Assembly: GCA_016201105.1 (NCBI GenBank)
Contig: JACQDN010000054.1
Coordinates: forward strand, 1 to 41,861
DNA: 41,861 nucleotides
Direction: 5' to 3'
Source of the DNA: Pseudomonadota bacterium
Lineage (GTDB): Bacteria; Pseudomonadota; Alphaproteobacteria; Micropepsales; Micropepsaceae
Shown: piece after piece, positions 16,239-25,659 of the stretch
How the letters are laid out: every line of letters starts with the position of its first letter
Numbering within the stretch: the first letter of the stretch is position 1
The notes under the pieces: generated by a model
The model's database searches: none
What the model was told of the DNA's origin: nothing
What the model saw: the letters and a program-made list of their open reading frames with translations, nothing else
Made by a program: the position numbers and the translations under genes

Positions 16239-16463
16239 TTAGTGGCTGACCGTCTGGTCCTTGTTCGTGGTGGGCTTGGTGTCTGCATCGCGCCGGTCCG
16301 ATAGCGTTTTCGGATCTTCATCGCCCTCAGAGAGACCCTTGCGGAAGCTGCGGATGCCTTTGGCGACATCGCCCATCAGGTCGGAAATCTTGCCGCGTCC
16401 GCCGAACAGCAGCAGCACGACGATCGCTATAATCAGAATGTGCCAGAGGCTGAGGCCGCCCAT
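16239..16463 (-). CDS. tatA: Sec-independent translocase TatA
   Basis: This 74-residue pore-forming subunit of the Tat system has an N-terminal membrane helix ([20 protein letters not shown], about 5-24) and an amphipathic helix ([19 protein letters not shown]) with the FGxGK-like hinge. The start at 16463 (MGGLSLWH) has AAGGAG 8 bases upstream; the longer frame to 16568 is not supported. It is the first gene of tatABC. A large repeat, 16565-16781, lies about 100 bp upstream. Confidence 0.95.
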   Translation of the reverse strand: MGGLSLWHILIIAIVVLLLFGGRGKISDLMGDVAKGIRSFRKGLSEGDEDPKTLSDRRDADTKPTTNKDQTVSH

Positions 16464-16564
16464 GAAATTCTCCTTCGCCGCGCCCGATTCAACGTACCCA
16501 GCATATCTGTAGGGCGTAGCGGTTTCCTTAAAGCCCCTGAGGCAGAGAGAAGCAAGGAAAGTAA

Positions 16565-16781
16565 TCACCTCCCCCTTGTGGGGAGGTCGAAAAATCCGCA
16601 GCGCAGCGAAGGATTTTCCCGCCTACGCTGAAGCTTCGGCGGGTTTTGTGCATCACTTGGTCCGCCGGAGCTTTAGCGAAGGCGGATCGGGTGAAGGGTA
16701 AGAATCGAGCGCGGTGGAGAGGCTTCCCCTCACCCGAAATTTGCGTTCCGCAAATTTCGACCTCCCCACGAGGGGGAGGTA
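16565..16781. repeat. Family A repeat with another repeat module nested inside
   Basis: Normal family A ends are present: box TCACCTCCCCCTTGTGGGGA with an AAAAATCC/GGATTTT hairpin at the left, and CTTCCCCTCACCCG, GAAATTTGCG/CGCAAATTTC hairpin and inverted box at the right. About 60-80 bp of extra sequence sits between the left hairpin and the G-rich part. It carries CCGCCTACGCTGAAGCTTCG and CGCCGGAGCTTTAGCGAAGG; the latter recurs at 31764-31785. The 331 bp between tatA and ppx hold little else. Confidence 0.85.
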
Positions 16782-16794
16782 ATTTAACGCTTTA

Positions 16795-18327
16795 TTACCC
16801 GATCAAAATCTCGCCCTTGCGGCCGAGCGACGCAGCGAGCGCACCCAGGCGCTTCTGGACCGGTTCGCCGGCGATGGCTTCGCGCCGCCGTGACACTTCC
16901 AGCAGCACCCGTGCCGGTGTCATGCGCAGGCGATAGTGGCGAAGCTCGCCGGCCGCCGAGGCCGAGAGCGAGAAGGCGAAGCGAGCGGCAAGGCCGAGGC
17001 GGCGGGCCAGAAGATCGTCTTCCTCGCTCAAGAGATCGTGCGCCGCGATTTCGCGTGGGAAATCCTCGTCGCCCGAATAGCGGTGGAAGATGGCGGTGGC
17101 GATCAGCGCGCGGGCGCGATGGGAGACGCCGGCGAACGGCGCCGTCAGCACCTGGTTGAAGACACCGAGCGCGCGATCGTCGGGATGTCTACGCCAGCCG
17201 ATATCGGAGAACAGGCACATCGCTTGACGGATGCGGCGCGCTTCGGCGCTTTCGCCGGGAAACAGCGGATCGATCCAGGCGAACATTTCTTCGGCATGTT
17301 CGGGGATGCGCGAAATGCGTTTGTTGGTGCTGGCGGCAAATTCGATCAGGGGATCCTTGACGCGCTCCTCCGCCGGAAGCCGCGCATGCAAGATGCCTTC
17401 GCGCAGACCGTAAGCGGAGATCACCACGTCCTTGATCCCGGTCGCGAGCAGAAGCTGCTCCAGCACGATGCAGCCGTAGGGCAAGGCTTCGGCGCGGCGC
17501 TTGGAGACGATCTTCATCTTGTCGAGCGATTTGCGCGACAGTTTGGAAACGACTTTGCAGAGTTTCAGCGCCCGCCCGCGCGGGATCGTATAGTTGTGCA
17601 GCACGTGCAGCGGATAATTCTGCGCTTCCATGTCGATGCGCGCGAGGCTGCGCCACACTCCGCCCACGGCATAGAGCGAACGGCCGTCGAGCGAACCCAG
17701 ATCGTCCAACTCGTCCAAGCCGTCTTCGACGACATCGCGGGCCTTGTCGACATCGTCATGGGCGACATCCATCAACCGCAGCGGGCCGAAGGGCAACGTC
17801 ATGGCCGTCCCGGTTTTTGCGGCTTTCACCGTCACCATGTCGAGGCTGCCGCCGCCCAGATCGGCGACGAGACCGTCGGCTTCCGGCATGCCGGCGATCA
17901 CGCCTTCGGCGGCGACGCGCGCTTCTTCTTCGCCGGAGAGAATGCGGATCGCCCCGCCCCAGGCCGCTTCGGCCTTGCGGACGAACTCGTGGCCGTTGGC
18001 GGCATCGCGCGCGGCCGCGGTCGCCACCGCTTCGCGGGTTTCGACCTTGTGGGCCTCGGCCAGCATGCGAAAGCGCCCCAGCGCTTCCAACGCCAGCACG
18101 ATGCCGTCGTCATGCAGCCGGCCGGTCGAGACCATGGCGCGGCCGATGGCGCAGATGGCTTTTTCGTTGTGCACGACGGCCGGCGTGCGCGTCATCGATT
18201 CATAGATGACGAGGCGCACCGAGTTGGAGCCGATATCGACGATGGCAATGGGGCCGGTCTGCACTTTGGATCCGCGCAACGGTGCCTGACCTCTGACGTC
18301 GGCCGGGGCTGACTGCACCGAAGCCAT
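16795..18327 (-). CDS. ppx: Ppx/GppA family exopolyphosphatase
   Basis: This 510-residue member of the actin-like ATPase fold removes terminal phosphates from polyphosphate or converts pppGpp to ppGpp. The phosphate-binding loops AIVDIGSNSVRLVIYE at about 28-43 and VADLGGGSLDMV at about 155-166 are clear, with SGEEEARVAAEGV between them. The C-terminal ~170 residues form the helical, HD-like extension seen in alphaproteobacterial members. It follows ppk after 3 bp and is the last gene of the hda-ppk-ppx operon. Which substrate it prefers cannot be told from sequence. The stop lies 13 bp from a repeat. Confidence 0.93.
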   Translation of the reverse strand: MASVQSAPADVRGQAPLRGSKVQTGPIAIVDIGSNSVRLVIYESMTRTPAVVHNEKAICAIGRAMVSTGRLHDDGIVLALEALGRFRMLAEAHKVETREAVATAAARDAANGHEFVRKAEAAWGGAIRILSGEEEARVAAEGVIAGMPEADGLVADLGGGSLDMVTVKAAKTGTAMTLPFGPLRLMDVAHDDVDKARDVVEDGLDELDDLGSLDGRSLYAVGGVWRSLARIDMEAQNYPLHVLHNYTIPRGRALKLCKVVSKLSRKSLDKMKIVSKRRAEALPYGCIVLEQLLLATGIKDVVISAYGLREGILHARLPAEERVKDPLIEFAASTNKRISRIPEHAEEMFAWIDPLFPGESAEARRIRQAMCLFSDIGWRRHPDDRALGVFNQVLTAPFAGVSHRARALIATAIFHRYSGDEDFPREIAAHDLLSEEDDLLARRLGLAARFAFSLSASAAGELRHYRLRMTPARVLLEVSRRREAIAGEPVQKRLGALAASLGRKGEILIG

Positions 18328-18330
18328 CGT

Positions 18331-20595
18331 CTAGTCGCGCCGCGTGACGATGCCGACGCGTTTGGCCTGATCCACCTTGAGAGCGCGGCCGCGGCCGGAG
18401 AGCGAGGGATTCGTCATGAAGTAAGTGTGCGCAGAGAATGCGTCGTCGCGCGAGGCCATCGGATCCCGCACATATGTCGCATCGGCGCGCATCGCCCAGC
18501 TTTGCGCCTGATCCTTGAACAGGGCGACCATGATTTGATCGAGCACCTGCTCATGGACCGTCGGATTCTCGATGGGAACCAGGGCTTCGACGCGGCGGTC
18601 GAGGTTGCGCGGCATCCAATCTGCCGAGGAAATGAACACCTTGGATTTGGGCGACGGCAGGCCGTGTCCCCCCCCGAAACAGACGATACGGCCGTGTTCC
18701 AGAAAGCGGCCGACGATGCTTTTTACGCGGATATTGTCGGAGAGCCCGGGAACGCCGGGGCGCAAACAGCAGATGCCGCGCACCACCAGATCGATCTGCA
18801 CCCCGGCCTGGCTGGCGCGATAAAGCCCGTCGACGATGTGCGGATCGACCAGCGCGTTCAGTTTGGCCCAGATCGCGGCCGGCTTGCCGGCGCGGGCATG
18901 GGCGATTTCTTCCTGGATGGAATCGATCAAGCGTCCCCGCAAGGTCAGCGGCGAGATGGCGATTTTTTCCAGCGCCGCCGGCTCGGCATAGCCGGTGACG
19001 TAGTTGAAAAGCTGCGCCGCATCGCGGCCCAGAGCGGGCTCGGCGGAGAAGAGCGACAGGTCGGTGTAAACCTTCGCCGTCACCGGATGATAATTGCCGG
19101 TGCCGAAATGCACATAGGTCCGCAAATTGCCGCCTTCCCGGCGCACCACAAGGCTCACTTTGGCGTGGGTCTTGAGTTCGATGATTCCGTAAACCACCTG
19201 CACGCCGGCCCGTTCCAGATCGCGCGCCCATTTGATGTTGGCTTCTTCGTCGAAGCGCGCTTTCAGTTCCACCACCGCGGTGACCGACTTGCCCGCTTCG
19301 GCCGCTTCGATCAGCGCTTTGACGACGGGGGAATCCTTCGAGGTGCGATAGAGCGTCTGCTTGATGGCGACGACTTCGGGATCGGCGGCGGCCTGGCGCA
19401 GGAACTGCACCACCACGTCGAAGCTTTCGAACGGGTGATGGACGATGATGTCCTTGGCGCGGATGGCCGCAAAGCAATCCCCGCCATGATCGCGGATACG
19501 TTCGGGAAAACGGGCGTTGTAGGGTTTGAACTGCAGATCCTGCCGTTCTTCCAGAATGAGCTGGCGCGTGTCGGTCAGACCGAGCAGATGATCGACGATG
19601 ATAAGTTCGGCGGATTTGAGCGCCAGCCGGTCGGCGATGAAGCGGCGCAAATCCGCCGGCATCGAGGCGCTGCAGTTCATGTGAATCACTGAACCGCGGC
19701 GGCGGCGTTTGAGCAGGGTTTCAAACAGCCGCACAAGATCTTCGGCCTCTTCTTCCACTTCCACGTCGCTGTCGCGCAGGACGCGGAACTGGCCCGAGCC
19801 GTTCACGGTGTAGCCGGGGAACAGGCGGTGCAGATAAAGCCCGATGACGTTTTCGAGCGAAAGGAAGCGCGCTTTGCCGCCTTCATCCGGCAGGCGGATG
19901 AAGCGCTGAAGCTGGGCGGGGACGGGAAGAAGCGCGGTGACGGCCTTGCCGTCTTTCTTGCGCGTCAACTGCAGCGCCAGCGTGAAATTGAGGTTGGGAA
20001 TGAACGGAAAGGGATGCGAGGGATCGATCGCCAGCGGCGTCAGCACCGGGAAAATCTGTTCGCGAAATTCGGTGTCGAGCCAGGCGCGATCGGTGTCGGT
20101 CAACTCGCCGGGCTCTAGAACCTCGATGCCCGCCGTCTTCATTTCGGCACGGAGCGATGCCCACATCTTCTGCTGATCCGCGATCAGTTCGCCCGCGCCC
20201 TGGTCGACCTTGGCGATCTGCTGGGCCGGCGTGAGACCGTCTTCGCTGAGGGTGGTGACGCCCGCCGCGACCATGCCCTTAAGGCCGGCCACGCGCACCA
20301 TGTAGAACTCGTCCAGGTTGGACGCGGAGATCGAAAGAAACCGCAGGCGCTCCAGTACCGGATGGCGGGAATTCTGCGCCTCTTCCAAAACGCGGCGGTT
20401 GAAGGCGAGCCATGACAGCTCGCGGTTGACGAAACGCTCGGGTGAAGCCGGATCGATGGCCGGCGTGCGCTCCGCAGGCACGGACGGCGTTTCCAACGGC
20501 AGGGTTCCGTGCTCCTCGGAAATCGCGAGATTTTCCAGATTAGCCTTGGCCTTTGACATGTTTACGACGGTAGAGGAATTCCGCGACTCTGTCAT
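18331..20595 (-). CDS. ppk: Polyphosphate kinase 1
   Basis: This 754-residue enzyme reversibly polymerises the gamma phosphate of ATP into polyphosphate. The N-terminal domain begins at about 50 with [20 protein letters not shown]. Conserved [16 protein letters not shown] follows, and the catalytic domain holds [11 protein letters not shown] (the phosphorylated His region) and [14 protein letters not shown] near the C-terminus. The first ~45 residues are non-conserved. Its ATG overlaps the hda stop by 4 bp (ATGA). Operon position beside ppx couples synthesis and breakdown of polyphosphate. Confidence 0.97.
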   Translation of the reverse strand: MTESRNSSTVVNMSKAKANLENLAISEEHGTLPLETPSVPAERTPAIDPASPERFVNRELSWLAFNRRVLEEAQNSRHPVLERLRFLSISASNLDEFYMVRVAGLKGMVAAGVTTLSEDGLTPAQQIAKVDQGAGELIADQQKMWASLRAEMKTAGIEVLEPGELTDTDRAWLDTEFREQIFPVLTPLAIDPSHPFPFIPNLNFTLALQLTRKKDGKAVTALLPVPAQLQRFIRLPDEGGKARFLSLENVIGLYLHRLFPGYTVNGSGQFRVLRDSDVEVEEEAEDLVRLFETLLKRRRRGSVIHMNCSASMPADLRRFIADRLALKSAELIIVDHLLGLTDTRQLILEERQDLQFKPYNARFPERIRDHGGDCFAAIRAKDIIVHHPFESFDVVVQFLRQAAADPEVVAIKQTLYRTSKDSPVVKALIEAAEAGKSVTAVVELKARFDEEANIKWARDLERAGVQVVYGIIELKTHAKVSLVVRREGGNLRTYVHFGTGNYHPVTAKVYTDLSLFSAEPALGRDAAQLFNYVTGYAEPAALEKIAISPLTLRGRLIDSIQEEIAHARAGKPAAIWAKLNALVDPHIVDGLYRASQAGVQIDLVVRGICCLRPGVPGLSDNIRVKSIVGRFLEHGRIVCFGGGHGLPSPKSKVFISSADWMPRNLDRRVEALVPIENPTVHEQVLDQIMVALFKDQAQSWAMRADATYVRDPMASRDDAFSAHTYFMTNPSLSGRGRALKVDQAKRVGIVTRRD

Positions 20596-21275
20596 GACGA
20601 CCCTGTTTCGTGCGTTCCCACGAGCTCTCTAACCAGTCCCAGCGTAATGCTTCGCCCTTCCGCCAGCGCTTTGGCATCGGCCTCCGCCACGAAGGCGCGC
20701 ACTGCGCCCGGCGAGCGCTCCAGAGAGCGGACCATCCGCACGATCACAGTTTCGGGCACTTGCAATTGACGATCCGTGAAGAGCTTGCGGGCCAAGGCGG
20801 CCAAAAGATCGTCGTCCGGCGCCCACAGCGGGAACGCCAGGACGGACGAGAAGCGCGATTTGAGGTCGGGAAGCACGGCCGCCCAAGTGGCCGGCGGTTC
20901 GTGACCGGTGAGCAGTACCGGCCTGCTGTGGCTCGCCTTCTCGATCAGTTCGAACAATGCCACATCACGCGCCGGATTGGGCTTGGCGGCGTCGACGTCT
21001 TCGACCGCAACAGGACGATCGGGATCAAGCCGTGCCAGCGCGCTTCCTTCGAGCGCTGCGGCGCTGACCGATTGCGCTTGGCTTCGGGTTTTCCAGATTT
21101 CGACCAGATGGGTTTTGCCCGAACCGCTCGGTCCGTGAAAGGCCGCGAAGGTGACGGGCCAATCGGGCCAGGAATCGATGAACGCCACCGCTTCGGCGTT
21201 TGCCGGTGCCGTGATGAAATCTTCGCGCGTCATCGAAGACTTCGTGCCGAGCGGCAATGGCAATTGCGAGGGCAT
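20592..21275 (-). CDS. hda: DnaA-related replication regulator Hda/HdaA
   Basis: This 227-residue AAA+ protein is related to the DnaA ATPase domain. The N-terminal QLPLPLG at 4-10 is the sliding-clamp binding motif that lets Hda act on DnaA-ATP after replication starts. The P-loop [11 protein letters not shown] is at about 48-58; the Walker B position reads VAVEDVDA. The C-terminal AAA+ lid includes [18 protein letters not shown]. It has no DNA-binding domain IV, which separates it from DnaA. It lies 6 bp after the CDP-alcohol transferase and overlaps ppk. Confidence 0.92.
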   Translation of the reverse strand: MPSQLPLPLGTKSSMTREDFITAPANAEAVAFIDSWPDWPVTFAAFHGPSGSGKTHLVEIWKTRSQAQSVSAAALEGSALARLDPDRPVAVEDVDAAKPNPARDVALFELIEKASHSRPVLLTGHEPPATWAAVLPDLKSRFSSVLAFPLWAPDDDLLAALARKLFTDRQLQVPETVIVRMVRSLERSPGAVRAFVAEADAKALAEGRSITLGLVRELVGTHETGSS

Positions 21276-21281
21276 GGAAGA

Positions 21282-21839
21282 TTAAGCCGGCTTGCTGCGT
21301 TTTTGAGCCAGGGCCTTGAGCCAAATCTGCGCGTAGGCAAGCCAGGAGAACACGGTCGCCACGCCGCAGGCGACCGCCGCCATATTCGCGCGCATCGGCC
21401 AGTGGGCGCCCAGCGCCAGGAACAGCAACATCAAGCCGATGTAACTGACTTGAACGAAGGTGCTGAACTTTCCGGCCGCGATCGGCGCGACCCGCACCGG
21501 CAATTCCAGAAAGCGCGCCAGCAGAATGCCCAGAACGATCGCAAGGTCGCGCGCGATGACGAGAACCGTGAGCCACAGCGGCGCGATGCCAAGCCAGGTC
21601 AGCACCACGAATGAAATCGTCATCAGCAACTTGTCGGCGGTAGGATCGAGATAGCGGCCAAAGCGCGTGGCAAGCTTGAAGCGCTTGGCGAGATAGCCAT
21701 CCGCCACGTCGCTCACGCCGGCGAACACAAACACGCCAAAGGCCGCGTCATACATCGCGCGCAGCAGCAGCACGGCGAGCGCCGGCGCCGCGATGAGGCG
21801 CAACCCGGTCAGAATGTTGGGCAGATGCCGCAGCATCAC
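21282..21839 (-). CDS. CDP-alcohol phosphatidyltransferase family protein
   Basis: This 185-residue integral membrane enzyme has about five or six membrane segments. The family motif reads DVADGYLAKRFKLATRFGRY followed by LDPTADK, with all four metal-binding Asp residues; the usual DGxxAR is DGYLAK here. It transfers a phosphoalcohol to or from CDP-diacylglycerol. The similarity to PgsA (glycerophosphate as acceptor) is general, and a second homologue elsewhere could be the main PgsA, so no symbol is given. It sits between DUF2066 and hda in the operon. Confidence 0.9.
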   Translation of the reverse strand: MMLRHLPNILTGLRLIAAPALAVLLLRAMYDAAFGVFVFAGVSDVADGYLAKRFKLATRFGRYLDPTADKLLMTISFVVLTWLGIAPLWLTVLVIARDLAIVLGILLARFLELPVRVAPIAAGKFSTFVQVSYIGLMLLFLALGAHWPMRANMAAVACGVATVFSWLAYAQIWLKALAQKRSKPA

Positions 21840-21848
21840 ATCTCGCGA

Positions 21849-22916
21849 TCAGGGCGTGGTTGCGGCGGTATCGTCGCTCTGGCTGAGCCACCAAGTGCCC
21901 GCCCGCTGCGCAAGATCGATGTGGGCCTGAGCGAGATTTTCCTTCAGCTGATCCAGACTGCCCGCGTAGCCGATCGCGATCCGCGCTTCGCCGATGTTCA
22001 TCGCCTGCACGCCGACGTCGGTCACGAGCTGAACCGTCCCTATTTTCTGCAGCAGGCCGCCCCACTGCTCCAGAGATTCGATGCGCACTTCCGCGACCAG
22101 TTTGTTGTGCTTGCCGAAATCGACGGCCGAACGCGATTTCCAGTCATTCGCAATCGCCAGCGCAGCGGCGTTGGCGGCGTTGGCATAGGCCTGCGGCCCC
22201 GGCGTGCCCGGAGCGTTCGTCACCACCACGTCGGGAATCGGCGGCGAAGTACCCGCACTCAAACGACGCAATTTCACGACGATCTTGCCGTTGCTTGCCG
22301 TCGCCAGTGCCAGATAGGCGTCCGCCGCTTTCACGCGCGAGGCGATGGGTTCAAGGTCCTGCCAGCTCGCGGTATTGAAATCGAGCGCGCCCAGCATGGA
22401 TGCATCGATCACGTCGCCCACCGGCAGCGCGAAAGTGACCGAGCCTGCATTCCTGTTGGCAAACAAATTCGTCCACGCGCCGTGCACGGCGTAACGCGGC
22501 GCCATCGGAATGATGAGCACCGGCTTGGACGCCCCCATGTCGGCGTAGGCGATGCTCGCCGAGCGGAACAGGCGGCGCACCGCGTCGGGATTGAAGACAT
22601 AGGTGATCTTGGCGACGTAGCGCGTGGTGGAGCGGCGCTCCTCCTTGGGAATATACGTGCTGATCAACCGCTGGATGCCGAGGTCGTCGAGCTGGGGCCG
22701 CTTGGCCCAATCTTCCTGGCGCACCAGGCGGCGGAAGAGAACGTCCCAGGCCTTGGGGCGGCCGGAATTGATGGCGATATTTTGCGCTTCGGTGGAGGAT
22801 CTGGCGGTTGCATCCACGGCGATGCCGCTGACGGAATAGGGATCGTCGGCCGCAAAAGCGGCTACGGGCACAAGGCAAAGCAAAGCGAAAGCAAGGCTGA
22901 CGAGCTGGCGGCGCAT
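21849..22916 (-). CDS. DUF2066 exported protein
   Basis: This 355-residue protein has a Sec signal peptide (hydrophobic about 5-20, likely cut after AFA at 22). DUF2066 features include VDATARSSTEAQNIAI near the start, AWDVLFRRLV and a C-terminal segment with VAEVRIESLEQWGGLLQKIG and WWLSQSD. The family is periplasmic and of unknown function; it regularly sits between purM and the CDP-alcohol transferase/hda genes in alphaproteobacteria, as here. The start at 22916 has AAGG about 8 bases upstream; a TTG at 22940 would add eight residues ahead of the signal and is less likely. Confidence 0.87.
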   Translation of the reverse strand: MRRQLVSLAFALLCLVPVAAFAADDPYSVSGIAVDATARSSTEAQNIAINSGRPKAWDVLFRRLVRQEDWAKRPQLDDLGIQRLISTYIPKEERRSTTRYVAKITYVFNPDAVRRLFRSASIAYADMGASKPVLIIPMAPRYAVHGAWTNLFANRNAGSVTFALPVGDVIDASMLGALDFNTASWQDLEPIASRVKAADAYLALATASNGKIVVKLRRLSAGTSPPIPDVVVTNAPGTPGPQAYANAANAAALAIANDWKSRSAVDFGKHNKLVAEVRIESLEQWGGLLQKIGTVQLVTDVGVQAMNIGEARIAIGYAGSLDQLKENLAQAHIDLAQRAGTWWLSQSDDTAATTP

Positions 22917-23020
22917 GGGGAAACCTTGTTGGTCCGCCAACTATAGAGGCGCGCCCTCGTCCGCGAAAGCGGTCGGGGGCGCATTCTGATTCCCTGCAGA
23001 CGGAGATTTCAAAAGAAAGG

Positions 23021-23431
23021 CTACTCCCTCTCCCCCGCAGGGGGAGAGGGTCGGGGTGAGGGGGTCTTCAACCCCTGCAAAACCGTCAGCAAGATAATCC
23101 CCAAATTGTCACTCGTTTCGGAATTTGAGAAACGCATGACGCGGTAGCCCTCATGCCAGAGAAACGCATCCCGTGCCTTGTCGTATTCGACTGTGTTGGC
23201 ATGCTGGGGGCCGTCGAGTTCGACGACGAGCTTTTCTCGCACACAAACGAAATCGACGATGTAGTTGCCGATCAGGAATTGTCGTTTGAACTTGTAGCCA
23301 CCGAGCTTGCGATCGCGAACTTCCGACCAAAACAGTTTTTCCACTGCGACAGGCTCGTGGCGCATTTGGCGGCCGCGGGCGCGATTGGTTGAGTGCGCAG
23401 CACGCTTACTTGCGGTTTTTGATTCAACCAT
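23021..23431 (-). CDS. DUF559 endonuclease-like protein enclosed by inverted repeats
   Basis: This 136-residue protein is of the DUF559 family (PD-(D/E)XK fold, Vsr-like). Candidate active-site residues are Asp60 in GNYIVDFVCV and Glu71/Asp73 in LVVELDGPQH; FKRQFLIG precedes them and GYRVMRFSN follows. The start at 23431 has GAGAGGAAG just upstream. Residues 123-136 ([14 protein letters not shown]) are translated from a family C repeat, and the stop codon directly follows that repeat. An inverted copy of the repeat lies upstream of the gene at 23566-23613. The flanking genes (DUF2066, purM) are usually adjacent, so this looks like an inserted cassette. No methyltransferase partner is present. 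Nuclease activity is unproven. Confidence 0.88.
   Translation of the reverse strand: MVESKTASKRAAHSTNRARGRQMRHEPVAVEKLFWSEVRDRKLGGYKFKRQFLIGNYIVDFVCVREKLVVELDGPQHANTVEYDKARDAFLWHEGYRVMRFSNSETSDNLGIILLTVLQGLKTPSPRPSPPAGERE
23024..23066. repeat. Family C repeat, left copy, coding for the DUF559 C-terminus
   Basis: CTCCCTCTCCCCCGCAGGGG and following GGGTGAGGGGGTC. It pairs with the inverted copy at 23566-23613 over about 41 bases with two mismatches. It is wholly within the coding sequence of the DUF559 gene. Confidence 0.9.
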
Positions 23432-23565
23432 CTTCCTCTCCCTGATGAGAAGGACGAGGGTTGAAGGTCCGGGTGATGGCGCCAAGACCAGGCGAGGAGA
23501 AGTTTTGTAACAGTGCGTGGCTATCGCGACGCCGGAGACAAATTCACGCAATTGCACTTCCGCAG

Positions 23566-23613
23566 CCACCCCCTCACCCCTGCCCTCTCCCCCTGCGGGG
23601 GAGAGGGAGTGAG
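23566..23613. repeat. Family C repeat, right inverted copy upstream of the DUF559 gene
   Basis: CCACCCCCTCACCCCTGCCC through GGGGGAGAGGGAGTGAG. It is the reverse complement of the copy at 23024-23066 apart from two bases, plus a few extra bases at its outer end. Between this copy and the DUF559 start lies about 135 bp with no other gene. Confidence 0.9.
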
Positions 23614-23622
23614 TTTTGTTTA

Positions 23623-23745
23623 TTAGGACTTGAACAATCCGGTCATCGGCGCCACCTCGGCGCTGTCGCGGAACATTGTTTCGTCCACAGCCTTGCGCGA
23701 AACCTGTATGTGATCGCCAAGCGCCGCCTTGAATAGAACACGCAT
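23623..23745 (-). CDS. Possible 40-residue small protein
   Basis: A leftward frame starting ATG at 23745 encodes MRVLFKAALGDHIQVSRKAV and 20 further residues ending GLFKS. The third codon positions are fairly rich in G and C (for example AAG GCG GCG, CGC GAC AGC GCC GAG GTG GCG CCG), as in real genes here. There is no strong ribosome site, and the stop is 10 bp from a repeat. The open frame extends 19 codons upstream without another ATG. It could be a small protein, the remnant of a longer gene, or chance. The rest of the 534-bp gap between the DUF559 start and purM, 23746-23965, shows no gene and presumably holds the purM promoter. Confidence 0.3.
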   Translation of the reverse strand: MRVLFKAALGDHIQVSRKAVDETMFRDSAEVAPMTGLFKS

Positions 23746-23965
23746 ATCGGTCCGCGCGGGCTGGTCGCGCCCGTCCTGCAGGGCCGAGGGTTTCTGCCCC
23801 GTCTATTCGGCTCTTATCTGTCCGCCTTGGAGCGCACGCAGACAGGCGCGGGCGGGGCGCCAAGGCCAAATCTGTGAGCGGCAATGGCGGCTTGCAGCGA
23901 CATGCTTGCGACTCCGTTCTCACGGCCTTAAACGACCCTGAACGAAACCTTCGTCGCGGTTCTTG

Positions 23966-25045
23966 ATGAACACTCCTCCAAAAAGCGGCCGCAACAGCCT
24001 CACATATAAAGAGGCGGGCGTGGACATTGACGCGGGCGACGCACTGGTCGAGCGCGTTGCGCCGGCCGCGAAGGCGACGCGCCGGCCGGGTGCCGATGCC
24101 GATCTCGGCGGTTTCGGCGGATTGTTCGATCTCAAAGCCGCCGGCTTCAAGGATCCCGTGCTGGTTGCCTCCACCGACGGCGTCGGCACCAAACTCAAGA
24201 TCGCCATCGATACCAAGATCTATTCCGGCATCGGCCAGGACTTGGTGGCGATGTGCGTGAACGACATCGTCGTGCAAGGCGCCGAGCCGCTGTTCTTTCT
24301 GGATTATTACGCCACGGGAAAGTTGGAGGTGGACGCCGCAGCCGTCGTCATCGAAGGCATTGCGCGGGCCTGCAAAGAGTCCGGCTGCGCGTTGATCGGC
24401 GGCGAGACGGCGGAGATGCCCGGCCTCTACGCCAAAGGCGATTTCGACCTTGCGGGATTTTCCGTGGGCGCGGTGGAGCGCGGAGAAATACTTCCTCGCA
24501 CGCACGACATGATCGCGGGCGACGTCGTGATCGGTGTCGCTTCGTCGGGCATTCATTCCAACGGCTATTCGCTGGTGCGCCGCGTGGTGAGCGATGCCGG
24601 TGCGTCCTACGATGCACCGGCGCCGTTCGCGCGCGAGGTGAAACTGGGTGACGCGCTTCTCGCGCCGACACGTCTCTATGTAAGGAGCGCGCTCGCGGCT
24701 ATCAAAGCCGGAGGCGTCAAAGGCCTTGCCCATATTACCGGCGGCGGCATCACCGAGAATCTTCCGCGCGCTTTGCCGGAAGGGCTGGACGCCGAGATCG
24801 ACCTCGGATCGTGGACGCCACTTTCCGTGTTCGGCTGGCTTGCGAAATCGGCCGGCATCGAAGAGCGCGAAATGTTGCGCACCTTCAATTGCGGTATTGG
24901 CTTGGCCGCCATCGTCGCCGCCGACAAGTTCGAGGCGGCGATCGCTGCCTTCAACGCCCATGGCGAGAAAGCCGTACGCATCGGCGCACTGGTATCCGGC
25001 CAGGGCGAAGGCACGGTGCGCTATCGCGGAGCGCTGAAGCTTTGA
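23966..25045 (+). CDS. purM: Phosphoribosylformylglycinamidine cyclo-ligase (AIR synthetase)
   Basis: This 359-residue enzyme catalyses the fifth step of purine synthesis, forming aminoimidazole ribotide from FGAM and ATP. Signatures are [18 protein letters not shown] at about 12-29, [45 protein letters not shown] and [13 protein letters not shown]. The ATG at 23966 is preferred to a TTG three bases earlier. The stop overlaps the purN start (TTGA), so the two are coupled. Length is normal for the family. Confidence 0.97.
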   Translation: MNTPPKSGRNSLTYKEAGVDIDAGDALVERVAPAAKATRRPGADADLGGFGGLFDLKAAGFKDPVLVASTDGVGTKLKIAIDTKIYSGIGQDLVAMCVNDIVVQGAEPLFFLDYYATGKLEVDAAAVVIEGIARACKESGCALIGGETAEMPGLYAKGDFDLAGFSVGAVERGEILPRTHDMIAGDVVIGVASSGIHSNGYSLVRRVVSDAGASYDAPAPFAREVKLGDALLAPTRLYVRSALAAIKAGGVKGLAHITGGGITENLPRALPEGLDAEIDLGSWTPLSVFGWLAKSAGIEEREMLRTFNCGIGLAAIVAADKFEAAIAAFNAHGEKAVRIGALVSGQGEGTVRYRGALKL

Positions 25046-25659
25046 GCCGGGTGCGCGTCGCCGTTCTGATTTCCGGGCGCGGCAGCAATCTTGAGGCGCT
25101 GCTCGTCGCGTGCAAGGCGCCCGATTTTCCGGCCGAGATCGTGCTGGTCATTTCCAACAGGGAAGACGCGCAAGGGTTGCAAGTCGCCAAGGATGCCGGC
25201 GTCGCGATCAAAGTCATTCCGCACAAGCAATATTCGATGCGAGAAGAGTTCGACGCGGCGATCGACGATGCGCTTCGGGCGGCGAATGTCTCGCTGGTTT
25301 GCGAAGCCGGTTTCATGCGCATTCACTCGGAATGGTTCGTGAAGACGTGGGAGGGACGGCTCCTCAACATCCACCCGTCCCTGCTGCCGGCGTTCCCCGG
25401 CATCCGCGTGCATCAGCAGGCACTCGATGCGGGGGTGAAGATTTCCGGCTGCACGGTGCATTTCATCGTGCCGGAACTGGATTCAGGACCCATCATCGCG
25501 CAGGCGGCGGTGCCGGTATCGCCGAGCGATACGGCGGGGACACTGGCGGCGCGCATTCTCGTTGAAGAACATCGGATCTACCCCGAGGCACTGAAGCTGG
25601 TGGCAGCGGGCAAAGTGAAGCTGAAAAATGGGAAGGCAGTATTCCTACCCTCCCCTTGA
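25042..25659 (+). CDS. purN: Phosphoribosylglycinamide formyltransferase
   Basis: This 205-residue enzyme transfers a formyl group from 10-formyl-THF to GAR in purine synthesis. The N-terminal [16 protein letters not shown] and the catalytic block [12 protein letters not shown] at about 111-122 and ELDSGPII at about 146-153 contain the conserved Asn, His and Asp. The TTG at 25042 overlaps the purM stop; a GTG at 25051 is the alternative start. The last residues LPSP and the stop codon lie in a palindromic repeat, so the terminus was altered by repeat insertion, although the catalytic core is intact. Confidence 0.95.
   Translation: MSRVRVAVLISGRGSNLEALLVACKAPDFPAEIVLVISNREDAQGLQVAKDAGVAIKVIPHKQYSMREEFDAAIDDALRAANVSLVCEAGFMRIHSEWFVKTWEGRLLNIHPSLLPAFPGIRVHQQALDAGVKISGCTVHFIVPELDSGPIIAQAAVPVSPSDTAGTLAARILVEEHRIYPEALKLVAAGKVKLKNGKAVFLPSP

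Noticed and set aside
23021..24961. Single 646-residue leftward protein
   Set aside because: Only the C-terminal 136 residues are the DUF559 protein; the rest is antisense to purM and intergenic sequence.
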